The notes below the pieces were generated by a model that was not told where the DNA came from, did not search any database, and was given only the letters and a program-made list of their open reading frames with translations. The position numbers and the translations under genes were made by a program. This document shows positions 11,101 through 21,840 of a stretch of DNA of 64,000 bases, one piece after another. Every line of letters starts with the position of its first letter. Position 1 is the first letter of the stretch. The DNA is taken from positions 64,140,001 through 64,204,000 of the forward strand of contig NC_072893.1 in NCBI RefSeq assembly GCF_027943255.1, written 5' to 3'. The stretch comes from Anastrepha obliqua. Lineage: Eukaryota; Arthropoda; Insecta; Diptera; Tephritidae.

Positions 11101-12048
11101 TTCCAAGGTGACGTTGGGGTCAAAGTTTTTCTAAAAAGCGATTTTACATAAGATAGAATTAGATTTTTAGTAGTGGCAGTGCATTTTCCGGTTTTACCAC
11201 TCGCGGAATGAAAACCTTTGCTTTCGGTATTGATGCAGCTGTGGTCAACAATTTCAAGTGATGCTCTCTCCCACAGGCCCATGTGAGCGTGGGGTCAATC
11301 TTACATTCTATAATTTTGACGCCGCTGAACCATCCTCCTCCTCTGTCAAATTCTGGTATGGGCGCGTTCAGCTCTGCGTCCATTTTCATAAAAAGGGTTT
11401 CGAGTAGCTTAATTTCCCTTACCTTTCACCGTTCCTGCGACATTCGCCCCAGATTATCACTACGGTCAGTGCGTGCCACTATAAGGTGTTTCTCAGCAAT
11501 TTCAATGGCCGCTGCCGCTGCTTTCGATGTCATAGGTTTTTCCTTGTCTCCGTTTTTAGGTTTAGCCATCTCGTGCTTGCGCTTCTGATTTTTCGATGGC
11601 ACTATCTCTTAATGGCTAGTTCTTCTTCGATTTTGTTCGCATACTTCGGATTGGAGGCTGTGAACTTTGGTTTTGCTGCGTAGAAGGCCCGGCCATTTTT
11701 TTTTTCCTCCTCCTGCTTCGTCAGGTTGGACTTGCTGCCAAATCGGTCACAAACTTTGACCGTGGCCTTGTACCGAGCTTTGACCTTCAGCTTCTCCTTA
11801 TCGGGCTTGATACTTGGCCTGTTCTTGCTATCCGAAACAAAATCATTGGGCCCAGCCGGAGAACGCAGAAGAGCCTCTGCCTCAGCTGTATTTGTGCTCC
11901 CGACGCTTTTGGTGTCCGAGTCTTCGTTGGCAATGGCACCTCCGCGATGAAGAACGTTATGCGTGTGTTTGGCAGTAGCATTGCGACCACTGAAACCTTC
12001 TCCCGCTACAGTGGAAGTTTTGCCGCTTATGTTATAGTTTGTACTCAT
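11101..12048 (-). pseudogene. non-LTR retrotransposon ORF1 (gag-like) relic
   Basis: The frame starting at 12048 (MSTNYNISGKTSTVAGEG) runs 148 codons as a charged, lysine-rich N-terminal region (KEKLKVKARYKATVKVCD), then breaks near 11600. Downstream on the same strand, pieces read MDAELNAPIPEFD, GVKIIECKIDPTLTW and AKVFIPRVVKPENALPLL, which match the pattern of ORF1 products of fly LINEs of the LOA/R1-like type (family pattern from memory). The relic ends where the IS630/Tc1-type element stops (11095). No matching continuation was seen on the other side of that element (before 9417). Confidence 0.6.
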
Positions 12049-12540
12049 CTTTTTCGTACGACCACCTGCTCGATCGACGAGGTGAGCGCATTGGTCTTAT
12101 AAAGAGGAATTCAAACGGTCAACCACAGCAGCGCGCCATGCCGTGGCAAGGCCACAGTTACTTCCTAAGGCGGCCCGGTGTTAGGAAGGCGCCGTTGAAA
12201 TACAGCCGGTCTGGTAAATCCCCTGGCTGCAAACCATCCAATGCGCACGGTGTCGCATAACAGCCTGGATTAGGAGGTGGGCAAGGAGTGGAAGTAATGG
12301 GATGGGATGGCAGGGGTTTGGGAATAACTAAGGGATCTTCATTGGCACGGTGATCTTCGCATGGTGATTGGATGGCCACCAAATACGCCGTAAAGCAGAA
12401 GGATGACTAGTCAATCCCCATATAGAGCTTCCCTCTTAATTCGTGTTGGGTTGGTCCCTATGATGTGGGGTCAGACCACCACTTAAGCCTCATCCTCGCG
12501 GCAATAAGACCAACATGATGAGGTTTGTGGTAATAAAATT
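12049..12540 (-). mobile_element. probable 5' untranslated region of the LINE relic
   Basis: GC-rich compared with the surrounding intron, and continuous with the ORF1 relic at 11101-12048. It contains several short open frames but no domain. The GC content returns to intron level at about 12540, which is taken as the element's 5' limit. This is inference from base composition and position. Confidence 0.4.
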
Positions 12541-13017
12541 ATATAAAAAGAAGGTCTATTCAAGATATAAAAGAATATTCCAAGCCCTAGAGATTTCCGG
12601 GCATACCCATAAAATTATGCAAATAGTGGTTTTTTGACTGCAACAACTCTCATATCCATTCAAGTTCAGTTCCTTATCGATCTAGCATTTTCTGTTCCAG
12701 TAGATAAACATCAAGACAAGCTTGCATTAAAGGCCTGTGAAGTAAATTAGGAGAAACCAATTCTTTCAGAGCCCGTAGACATTCAGTTTGGTTATACTTT
12801 TCTATAACTTAAGATGGTAAACCGTAGTGCAACCCAAGCATTAGGATAAATTATCCACTTAAAACACAAAACAACACTGCATTAGCAGCACAGCAAATCG
12901 TGCAATAATTTTCCTAGTTGCTTTATAGACCCAGCAATGTGACAATTTTCATTAACCTATCAGCCTTTCTGTATATTTATCATTTATTCACTTTTTTTTT
13001 TTATTTTTTTCTTACAG
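12541..13017 (+). other. intron end upstream of rugose exon
   Basis: Intronic sequence. The last 80 bases are pyrimidine-rich (12985-13012) and end in CTTACAG, giving the acceptor used at 13018. No other feature was seen. Confidence 0.8.
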
Positions 13018-13214
13018 ATTTGCTCATCGAAATGTTGGGCGTACTCGCCAGCTACAGCATCACAGTGAAAGAGCTCAAACTACTCTTTGGCACCATGAAA
13101 GCGGTTAATGGCAAATGGCCACGTCACTCTGCCAAACTGCTGAATGTGTTACGTCAAATGCCGCATCGCAATGGACCCGATGTATTTTTCAGTTTCCCTG
13201 GACGCAAAGGATCG
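13018..13214 (+). CDS. rg: rugose/neurobeachin, N-terminal region exon a
   Basis: Codes for [19 protein letters not shown] followed by [15 protein letters not shown], ending [15 protein letters not shown]. This matches the NBEA segment just before the concanavalin-A-like domain (human NBEA has FNFPGCSA... then IALPPIAKWPY). Neurobeachins are large BEACH-WD40 scaffolds that bind protein kinase A and work in membrane trafficking and synapse function; the fly gene affects eye patterning, learning and neuromuscular synapses. The acceptor is CTTACAG; the exon begins with the last two bases of a codon, so an upstream exon ending in phase 1 must exist outside the window. It ends on a full codon before GTAAGT. 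Exon sequence is GC-richer than the introns on both sides. Confidence 0.93.
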
Positions 13215-13904
13215 GTAAGTTAGCAAATAGCAAATGAGATCAAAAGCTTTAAATACATACAAACACACTATCTGCAAAAGCATGTCTATATTAGAAATTT
13301 CACTCAACTCCAAATGCTTTAAATCCTCCTAATCGGTGAGTAATTCGTTAAATATACGTAAAAGAACAAAAAGAAGGTCAGCCATGAGCTGCAGTAAATA
13401 AAATGGCATCATCAATTATTTCCTTTTTTTATTGCTGCTCAATGTTCGTGCCATCTTTTGCTGAACTGACCCTTGCTGAACTTCGTTTCATCACATAGCT
13501 GCAGTCTAATGTTTTATTTACTTGAGAATAATTTACAAGAATGCTTACATTATATTTTTACACTACTTCGACTTCGACTCCGACTTCGACTACAATTCTG
13601 TATGTCTGCACAAATTCAAGGCTTCACTTTGCGCTGCTGCTGTGGCGTAATTTAAAGTCATGCCACGTAATGTCATGTTGCATTATTAATGCTAATGCTT
13701 GTTTGTATGGGAGTGTGCGCAAATGCTGTTTGGCTGGATTTGGTTGGATGTACGTATGTACATACACCAGTGTTCAAAAAAAAGGAGGGCGACGAAGTAT
13801 TAACTTTAAAGTTGGTATTTTGTTTTCTATTACATTTGCTTTTATATATTGTATATATTTTTTTTTTTGTTTTAAATGTGGTGCGTTTGAAAACAAACAC
13901 CGAA
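13215..13904. other. intron sequence, donor side
   Basis: Starts with the donor GTAAGT. Contains a short CGACTT-type run at 13567-13592 ('cttcgacttcgactccgact'). The frames at 13541-14002 and 13689-13907 carry no recognisable domain. Nothing else was supported. Confidence 0.5.
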
Positions 13905-14690
13905 TAACCCGAAGCTTCAAACTTTGTACAAAATTCACAAAAACTTTGAAAATTTTGGAAAAATGCATTAAAAATTTAAAATTTGTTATGCAGAACTTTT
14001 AGAAAAATTCTAGTAGAATTTTACAACAAACCCCTATAACTCAAATCTCCCAACTGTGTAAAAAGTTACTAAAATTTAACAAATTAAAAAGAGTTCCTAA
14101 AAACTCCAACTTTTCGTGCAGAATATTTAGAGAAATTCCAGTATATTTTACAACAAAAACTATAAATTCAAACTTTGTATAAAGCGACAACAAAAACTCT
14201 ATAACTTGATTTTCCAAACTTTGAAAAATTCTCAAAATTTAACAAATTAAAAAAACGAAGCACGTAAATTTTTTTTATTTTTTTATGCATAATTTTTAAA
14301 AAAATCTGGTACATTTTACAACAAAAACTCTATAACTCCAAACTTTTTACAATACGCGCAAGAATTTAACGAATTTAAAAAAATACATCAAAATTTAAAA
14401 TTTTGCTCGCAGAACTTTTAGAAAAATGTTAGTACATTTTACAATAAAAATTCTATAACTCAAACTTCAAAAATTCTTAAAAATTTAATTTAAAAAAAGT
14501 ACCTAAAATGTTTACTAGTAAATTTTTTTTTTTTTTAACAGAATTTTAAAATAAATTTGGTACATTTTACAACAAAAACTCTATGACTCAAAGTTTCAAA
14601 CTTTGAACAAAATCAACAAAAAACTTAACAAATTTCAAGAAAAATTACATAAAAATATCAAATTTGTATGCAGAATTTAAAAAAAAAATT
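13905..14690. repeat. decayed tandem repeat, period about 130-160 bp
   Basis: Six diverged copies of an AT-rich unit. The marker 'gcagaacttttagaaaaat' or a variant recurs near 13991, 14121, 14286, 14409, 14540 and 14670, each followed by 'acattttacaacaaaaact' and 'ctataactcaaac'. Copies differ by many substitutions and small indels, so the array is old. It contains no gene. Confidence 0.8.
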
Positions 14691-15730
14691 CAGAGCATGC
14701 AGATTTAAAGCTCATTCAACCAATAAAGTGAACTTTGTTTATTAAGTCGATAGACTATCCATTTAAAACACCCCTTAACATTTTTTTTAACTTATTTGAA
14801 CTTATTTGTAACTGTCCCATAAATATGAATTTGCTGGTTTCGAAATTTAAAACGTAAAGATCTACTCATTTCTTCAACTAAGCTTGAGGTAATGCCGATT
14901 AGCAAAACCAGTTGTTCTCTATTCACATAATCTAAATTAATTTTACTTCATCTTACTTTATTTTAAACGTAACTATAAATTTCAAAATATGCAATGCCTT
15001 AGTATAAAGTGGCGCAAAATTAATCATCCACTTTTGCTTTGAATAACTTGTTTACTAAATAAGAAAAAAGTGATTTCGAGTTATAGAATTCTGTATTTTG
15101 TTCTTTATGCGCTCTATTGCTTGTCTCCAGTTACCGAAAAGGATGAACTTACGACGCCATTTGCAAAAATTATAAACTTACAGTTTTACGCCGACTCCGA
15201 ACGGCAAATATCTATTTTTTATGAGGAGCTTTTTCATGGCAAAAACAGGCTCAGTCACGCACCAAACCAAACTTTGTTATTGTGGCCGCTTGGCTGATTA
15301 TAACCGTCAATTCTTATTATTTTAATCAACGAAATTAAAAACATTGAGTCTATGTTACTTCACCTAATATATCAGCACGAGAGTTTATCAAGCTTTTAGA
15401 TTAACGAAAATATATTCATAGGCATGATAAAGTAAGCTATAATTTTAGTGATTACTTGAGAAAAGGGCACTAATATCCTCTGTCTACCAAAAATTTAACT
15501 CTAGTCAAGTCGGTTCCAAGAAAATCAAGCACTTTCACTGCAGTGAGCCCACACAAACAGCAAATAATTTTCTTTACATTACAGTTCTGGTGACTACCTT
15601 CATAGCTATCTGTATTTTTATGTGAAGAGGCTCACGTGCACAAGTTTTAAGTTTTTTGTTTTCTTTTTGAGCGTTTTATATTTCTTACAGGGAGTTTTCA
15701 ATGTCATTTATTGCAAAAATATTATATATA
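14691..15730. other. intron with MITE and SINE fragments
   Basis: Mostly plain AT-rich intron. A single MITE-type end (AAGTGGCGCAAAATTAATC, 15007-15025) matches the family at 23139-23370. A SINE fragment lies at 15180-15262 and is listed separately. No gene was recognised. Confidence 0.5.
15180..15262 (-). mobile_element. fragment of tRNA-derived SINE
   Basis: The piece from CAGTTTTACGCCGACTCCGA to GGAGCTTTTTCATGGC matches the body of the SINE copies at 29470-29692 and 53810-54052. The tRNA-like head is missing. The frame through it (15070-15297) is accidental. Confidence 0.65.
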
Positions 15731-17017
15731 ATAGGACTATGGTTAAGTTCGTGCGGTTTTTTTTCGAAATTTGAAACTTTATTGACGTAAAATGGTTACA
15801 AATTTAATATTCAAAGTATTGTCCATCGCTTGCTACTACTTTTTCCCATCTTTCTGGCAATTCACGGATTCCCTTTGTGAAAAATTCGGTCGGTTTTGCC
15901 GCAATCCACGAATCGATCCATTTTTTGACTTCATCGTAATTACGGAAGTGCTGGTCAGCCAGGCCATGTTGCATCGATCGGAAGAGATAGTAATCGGATG
16001 GCGCAAGGTCTGGACTATACGGCGGGTGGGGTAGGACATCCCATTTGAGCGTTTCTAAGTATGTTTTGACCACTTGTGCAACATGTGGCCGAGCATTGTC
16101 ATGTTGCAAAATAACTTTGTCGTGTCTATCGGCGTATTGCGGCCGTTTTTCTCGCAGTGCTCGGCTCAAACGCATCAATTGTCGTCGGTAGACATCCCCC
16201 GTAATCGTTTCATTCGGTTTCAGTAGCTCATAATACACAACACCCATCTGGTCCCACCAGATACACAGCATAACCTTCAGGCCATGAATATTCTGCGCCG
16301 ACGTCGATGTTGAAGCATGGCCAGGGTATCCATACGTTGCCCGACGTTTTGGATTGTCGTAATGGACCCACTTTTCATCGCCAGTCACAATTCGATGCAA
16401 AAAACCCTTTCTTTTGTGCCGTTGAAGCAGTTGTTCGCATGCCATAAAACGGCGTTCAACGTCTCTTGGCTTCAATTCATACGGCACCCAATGGCCTACC
16501 TTTCGGATCATTCCCATGGCTTTTAAACGTTTGGAAATGGTTGATTGATCAACTCCCAAAGTTTTTGCAACCTCTTCTTGCGTTTGAGCCGGATCTTGAT
16601 CGAGCAATTCCTCCAATACGGTATCCATGAACTTTGGCGGCGCACCCTCGCGTTCTTCGTCTTCCAAGCCAAAATCACCACTTTTAAAGCGTGCAAACCA
16701 CTTCTGGCACGTTCGCTCAGCTAGAGCATGCTCACCATAAACTTCCACCAAGATACGATGACTTTCGGCTGCTTTTTTCTTCATATTAAAATAATGAAGA
16801 AGAATTCCCCGCAAAAACACATTATTTGGCACGAAATTCGACATTTTCAAGTGTGGTAAAAATATTGTTGTTTACGCTTCAAATAAAAAACTTATACTGA
16901 CGTTTGTGCCTTACGACAGTAGCTCTCCAATGAATATTTGGAAATGTGGATCGATGGAATAATAATCAAGTTACGCCATCTGTTGTAAAACCGCAAGGAA
17001 CTTATTCATAGTCCTAT
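15731..17017 (-). mobile_element. mariner element, copy 2 (full length, open transposase)
   Basis: A 1287 bp element on the - strand with inverted ends of about 30 bp (ATAGGACTATG at both outer edges) and TA at 15729-15730 and 17018-17019. It is the undeleted sister of copy 1 at 3978-5248. The ends differ slightly from each other (left GGTTAAGTTCGTGCGG, right complement GAATAAGTTCCTTGCGG), so one or both carry substitutions, including an inserted base at the right end, which may affect mobility. Confidence 0.95.
15804..16844 (-). CDS. mariner transposase, complete open frame
   Basis: Encodes a 346-residue protein, the usual length of the family (Mos1 is 345). The ATG at 16844 (MSNFVPNN) is chosen because Mos1-type proteins start this way. 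The order is: N-terminal HTH (residues about 1-60, with AAESHR and FKSGDF), second HTH (about 75-112), linker motif WVPYEL (119-124), and the catalytic core with Asp156 in TGDEKW, Asp249 in HDNARPH and Asp284 in APSDYYLF, giving the DD34D spacing. The C-terminus LPERWEKVVASDGQYFEY also resembles Mos1. The similarity points to the mauritiana/rosa group of mariners. The protein would cut and paste the element at TA sites. Whether it is expressed or active cannot be judged from sequence, but no defect is seen in the frame or key motifs. Confidence 0.93.
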   Translation of the reverse strand: MSNFVPNNVFLRGILLHYFNMKKKAAESHRILVEVYGEHALAERTCQKWFARFKSGDFGLEDEEREGAPPKFMDTVLEELLDQDPAQTQEEVAKTLGVDQSTISKRLKAMGMIRKVGHWVPYELKPRDVERRFMACEQLLQRHKRKGFLHRIVTGDEKWVHYDNPKRRATYGYPGHASTSTSAQNIHGLKVMLCIWWDQMGVVYYELLKPNETITGDVYRRQLMRLSRALREKRPQYADRHDKVILQHDNARPHVAQVVKTYLETLKWDVLPHPPYSPDLAPSDYYLFRSMQHGLADQHFRNYDEVKKWIDSWIAAKPTEFFTKGIRELPERWEKVVASDGQYFEY

Positions 17018-17119
17018 TATTTATGCATAAAATAATGAAATTCCATCACACAAAACTTAACCAATGATATATACTTTCTTTGTTAGCACATTTATCGTTC
17101 TAGCTGCGCCTGAAAGCAT

Positions 17120-17711
17120 CATGTAGGTTAGGTTAGGTTGACCTGGCTGGCTGAAAGCCATCACATAGACCTATTGATCCTCAGTGTTACCAGATGAAGC
17201 TAGACCCTTAAATTTCTTTGTAGTAGACTTCTTGTAATACGTCTGCGTCTTTTGCGAAGCTAAGTAAACTTTAGAGCTCTATCCCCGAGAGGCTTCCTAA
17301 CTTCTCATATTGTAAAGCTCCTAAGCATTTTAATCTGGTTCTAGCTAATGCAGGACAGGAACATAGAAGGTGTTATATCGTTTCCCTCTCTTCTAGTTTA
17401 TTGCAAAATCTGCAGCTATCGTTGTTTGCAATTCCTATCTTGTATGCGTGCGCCGCTAGCAAATTGTGGCCTGTCAGCATTCCTACAATAGTTCTGCTTT
17501 CTTTTCTAGAGCTAGTACAAATCGGACGTATTTATTTGCACTCTGTGTGCACATGATTTTCGCGGTTTTGCAAGTGGCTAGATTGTTTCACCTCCTATCT
17601 ATCCATATATTCATGTCCGCAGCGATGTCCTTGTATACCGTATTTAAAGGTTTCAGTATGTCGTGTTCTTGTTCGAATTGTCTGTAAACAGCGCTTTTGG
17701 TAATCTCATCT
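17120..17711 (-). pseudogene. LINE RNase H region and 3' part (downstream half)
   Basis: Continues the LINE of 19252-19690 after interruption by the foldback element at 17712-19247. On the - strand the frame reads EITKSAVYRQFEQEHDILKP and then loses frame. It extends toward a 3' end near 17125, where the + strand reads GGTTAGGTTAGGTTGACC; similar 'taacctaac' phrases lie close to other LINE relics here (28385). The content after RNase H is degraded. Confidence 0.65.
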
Positions 17712-19247
17712 GATGCTTTCCATTTAAATTCAACCGGGCTATTCGGGTCATGTTCTTCGATTTCGATGTAACTTAAATATGTTGCTCTCTGGTCAAAATA
17801 ATGAGACACGTATTTTTTTGTTCGCCCGAAAAAATTTTTTTTCAAGAGTTATCGGCAATTTTGTTTTTCGCCTCAAACTCGATTTTTTTTAATTATATAA
17901 GAAAATTTTTTTTTTAAATGCCCATAACTTAGTCAAAAATGAACCGATTTTAATAATTTTGGGTTCAAAATGATCGTAATTACATACACAAGTGACTTCA
18001 TGTAGAAACAATTGCAAAAAAGTAGTTGAAATTTTTTTATTTAGCAAAAAAGAAAAAAAATTGAAATTTTTTCGAAATTCAATATTTCAAAAAGTGTATT
18101 TTTTTTTTTTTTATAACTTTTTCCAAATCAAAAGGACATCTCAAACTTTAATTGAGCTGCATGCCTAGTAGCTAAAATGAGTTGTTTTTGAGTAATGAAT
18201 TTTTGAGTAAACACCCTGTTTCGCAGTTTTTGTTTTTTGCAAAAGAAAAAATTTTCAACTACTTTTTGCAACTATTTCTCCATGAAATCGCTTATGTAAG
18301 TAATTACGATTATTTTGAACCCAGAATCATTCAAATCGGCTTATTTTTGACTAAGCTATGAGCAATTAAAAAAAAATTTCTTATATAGATTCTTTCCATT
18401 TCAATTCAAAAGGGCTTTTCGGGACATGTTCTTCGATTTCGATGTAACTCAAATATGTTGCTCTCTGGTCAAAATAATGAGACACGTATTTTTTTTTTCG
18501 CCCAAAAAAAATTTTTTTCTAGCTTTATCGGCAATTTTGTTTTTCGGCTCAAAATCGATTTTTTTTAATAATATAAGATTTTTTTTTTTTTAAATGCTCA
18601 TAACTTAGTCAAAAATGAACCGATTTTAATAATTTTGGGTTCAAAATGATCGTCATTACTTACACGAGCGATTTCATATAGAAATAGTTGCAAAAAAGTA
18701 GTTGGAAATTTTTTATTTTGCGAAAAACAAAAAGTGCAAAACAGGGTGTTTACTCAAAAATTCATTACTCAAAAACAACTCATTTTAGCTACTAGGCATG
18801 CAGCTCAATTAAAGTTTGAGATGTCCTTTTGATTTGGAAAAAGTTATAAAAAAAAAAAAATACACTTTTTGAAATATTGAATTTCGAAAAAATTTCAATT
18901 TTTTTTCTTTTTTGCTAAATAAAAAAATTTCAACTACTTTTTTGCAATTGTTTCTACATGAAGTCGCTTGTGTATGTAATTACGATCATTTTGAACCCAA
19001 AATTATTAAAATCGGTTCATTTTTGACTAAGTTATGGGCATTTAAAAAAAAAATTTTCTTATATAATTAAAAAAAATCGAGTTTGAGGCGAAAAACAAAA
19101 TTGCCGATAACTCTTGAAAAAAATTTTTTTCGGGCGAACAAAAAAATACGTGTCTCATTATTTTGACCAGAGAGCAACATATTTAAGTTACATCGAAATC
19201 GAAGAACATGACCCGAATAGCCCGGTTGAATTTAAATGGAAAGCATC
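17712..19247. mobile_element. foldback (long palindromic) DNA element
   Basis: The ends are long, almost perfect inverted repeats: 17712-17900 (starting GATGCTTTCCATTTAAATTC) and 19060-19247 (ending GAATTTAAATGGAAAGCATC). ATCT flanks both sides (17708-17711 and 19248-19251), a 4 bp target duplication. Inside, 18388-19247 looks like a full 860 bp unit with its own inverted ends (GATTCTTTCCATTTCAATTC on the left), and 17712-18380 is an inverted, shorter copy of it. No transposase is present. Removing the element with one ATCT restores a continuous LINE frame across the joint, which supports the limits. Confidence 0.85.
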
Positions 19248-19251
19248 ATCT

Positions 19252-19690
19252 ACAATTTCGTTTCCTGCAATGTCCTTATGTCTGGGTACACAATAAATAT
19301 GCAACCGTCTGTCTGCGGCTAATCTCTCTATGGCTTCTCTGCTTCTTAGAACATTTTTAGATGAAATTTCATAGCCTTTATGGCAGCTTGGCTGTCAACG
19401 TATATATTTATTTTGGAGTTGCTTGATGTCTTTGCGATTGCTATTTCTGCAGCCTTTCCTACCGCAAAGACTTCTGTTTGAAAGATACTACAGTGGTCAG
19501 GAAGCTTAAATGGCTGCCTGATATCTAGTTCTGCGCAATAGATCCCTGCCCCTATTGCATCTACCATTTTCGAGCCATCGGTAAATATATTAAGAGTATT
19601 TGGGTTAGGTTTCATTCCGTTTTTCCACCCCTCTTCTCCTATTGTTGTTCGGAATTTCTTGACCCAATTGCATTTTGGGGTCATATAGTC
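19252..19690 (-). pseudogene. LINE RNase H domain (upstream half)
   Basis: The - strand frame from 19684 reads MTPKCNWVKKFRTTIGEEGW, then IFTDGSKMVDAIGAGIYC, FQTEVFAVGKAAEIAI and INIYVDSQAAIKAM, the characteristic RNase H order with acidic residues in FTDGSK, TEVFA and DSQAA. The domain continues with a GNEIVD phrase at the boundary with the foldback element at 19247. Joined to 17120-17711 it reads GNEIVDEITKSA. This type of RNase H follows the reverse transcriptase in R1/I/LOA-type LINEs. The reverse transcriptase itself is not present, so this is a 5'-truncated copy. Confidence 0.8.
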
Positions 19691-19799
19691 CGTTTGGATA
19701 CTATAACCTCTGCCTACTGAGCTATGTATGTCCGAATGTTTTACAGGTAAATTCGCCTGTCGCGCTGAATCTTACGGCGGAATCTTAGGCATTTAAATA

Positions 19800-20250
19800 A
19801 AATGTATGCTTAGCAGAATATCAAATACTTTGTTCATTGTAGCTTTATTTTGGGTGTTAGTGGGTTAAACTATTACTAAGAAAAATATAATGCTTAGCAA
19901 TTATAAGATTTTATGTGATTGTTTCTTCGTTTTGGGCATTAATGGCTTAAACACCCATTAAACAAATTTGGTGACTAACAGTAACAAAAATGTATGTGAA
20001 TGTAGCCTTCGTTTGGTCATGAATCTGTTAAACAGTCCTAAAAACAATTTTGTGATCAACAATTATCAGATTTTTGGTGATCTTGGAGAATATCAAAATC
20101 TTTTTTCCTTGTAGCTTTGTTTTGGTCATCAATGGGTTAACAAGTCACTAAGAAAAATGTATTGATTAACAATACAAAATTGTATGTGAATGTAGCTTTG
20201 ATTTGGTCGTTAATAGGTTAAACAGACACTATCAAAAATGTTGTGCCTAT
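19800..20250. repeat. decayed tandem repeat, period about 85-100 bp
   Basis: Five diverged units marked by 'gtagctttgttttggtcat', 'taatgggttaaaca' and 'actaagaaaaatgtat', at about 19837, 19923, 20008, 20110 and 20200. The array starts right after the LINE relic. No gene is present. Confidence 0.8.
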
Positions 20251-21840
20251 AAAAATAAAATGATTTTGGTTGCTTGCCTACAACAAGAAATTCGCTTTTT
20301 CAACGTTAAACATTGCACAGAAATATAGAAAAAATCCCATTTTAACACTGACTTTGACAGAGTTGTATTTCTTGACTACATCCATGCACCAACAATTGAT
20401 TTGAGCGTTCAGTCCTACATTGTTTGTATAGCTCTCTCTGCGCCCATTTACCCTCGTATGTGCTGTGTAGTCAGTTCCCTTCATGCATCGAAACGAGCCA
20501 ACTCCATAACTCCGTTGTAGCCTTCCTTATGTATGATATTTCTATTTGCAATAGCAGCAGCAACGCTTTGTATTTTTTTCTTGTCCATTTGCTGCATCGT
20601 TTCCATTTTTTTGTTACATCATCATGTGGCGAAATGTTTGCTTTTATTTTTATTTGCCATTTTATGGGCAAAGATTCGCGCGCAAATCGAATTCCAAATG
20701 TGTCCCGAGTTATATGCTTGTATTTTTTTACAGATTAGAGGGCTGCTCGTTTTATGTGTGTGTGTATGTGCATATTTGATGCGTAGAGTCAATAAACGGT
20801 AATCATAGAACGTGTGCAATGAGCCGTGAAGGCGTTATAGCTTTGTTTTGTTTAATTGCTTGCATAACAATAGGCGCAGAGACGGAATAATCGAAGAAAA
20901 AGACAATTTGAGTATTTCTAGGTAATAAAGTGCAACTGTGTTTTTTTTTTTGTTTTTTATAACATAAATTAAAAAAAATCTTCTAAAAAAATTATTCGGT
21001 AGATATAATTTGTGCAAAGAAAAATTTAGGCTTCAACAATTGTAACTTGTAGTTGTTATTATTTTATACGAAAGAAAAATTTTCCTTATTTCATTCGCAT
21101 ACAATTTTTTAAAAGAGATGCATAGAGAAATTATCAGATTGTAATCTAGGCTGGTACTGAGATTCTGATATTTAAAAAGAATTACATGCCTTCACTGGTC
21201 TAGAGTTCAAGTTCTTAGAACAGCATTCTCAGAAATCTCTTTGAAACAAAAAACATAGTAGCCGCGTTGGGGGTTAAAATATTTTGGGGAAACTGCGGTT
21301 ACGGTTGATGTGGTTCGCTTTTTTTATTTGTCTCGTTTCATTTTGATATGGACTTACCACTGCAGAATCTAACGGTGCTAAACTCAGTTTGTTCTAACTT
21401 GCATGGCCCTCTAAAAGGAACTAAGGTCGAAAAGTCGTATTCATCATTCGACTTATACATATAACGAAATTTGAGATCCTTATAAGGTTCGTGAAAAAGG
21501 TATCTGGAAGAGAAATATTGTAGCCTCCCTGGTAGATGGTTTCCTGTGCGTGTAATCTTCTTTGATGGAACTTCTAACTCAGAGTTCCTCTGTCCTTTGA
21601 GTGAGAATTTTACTGTTGCAAATAGAAAAAAACGACCTCTAGAGCCCACTTGACTGCCCAGACCTTATCTGCTGATATTTATTAGTGTTTAATAATTTAC
21701 TTGTTCTTGTGAAATGGCGCAAAGCAAGCTGAGATTAGATAGATTAGTTAGATAATTTTTTGATACAATTTATCCTTATTAATTTTTACCAACATTAGAG
21801 AAACAGAACGAAAAGAATCAAATATCTGAAGAAAGGAAGA
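20251..21840. other. intronic sequence without recognised features
   Basis: AT-rich with poly-T/poly-A runs. The short frames on both strands (20278-20819, 21338-21649) show no domain, no repeat and no splice pattern. Confidence 0.5.

Noticed and set aside
10875..11282. - strand frame with QIGTKQL peptide repeats, and its + strand counterpart 10917-11111
   Set aside because: This is a translation of the 21 bp terminal repeat array of a transposon, running on into a LINE relic.
17130..17150. GGTTAGGTTAGG phrase as interstitial insect telomere repeat (TTAGG)
   Set aside because: Higher flies lack TTAGG telomeres, and the phrase lies at the end of a LINE relic, with a similar phrase near another LINE relic at 28385.
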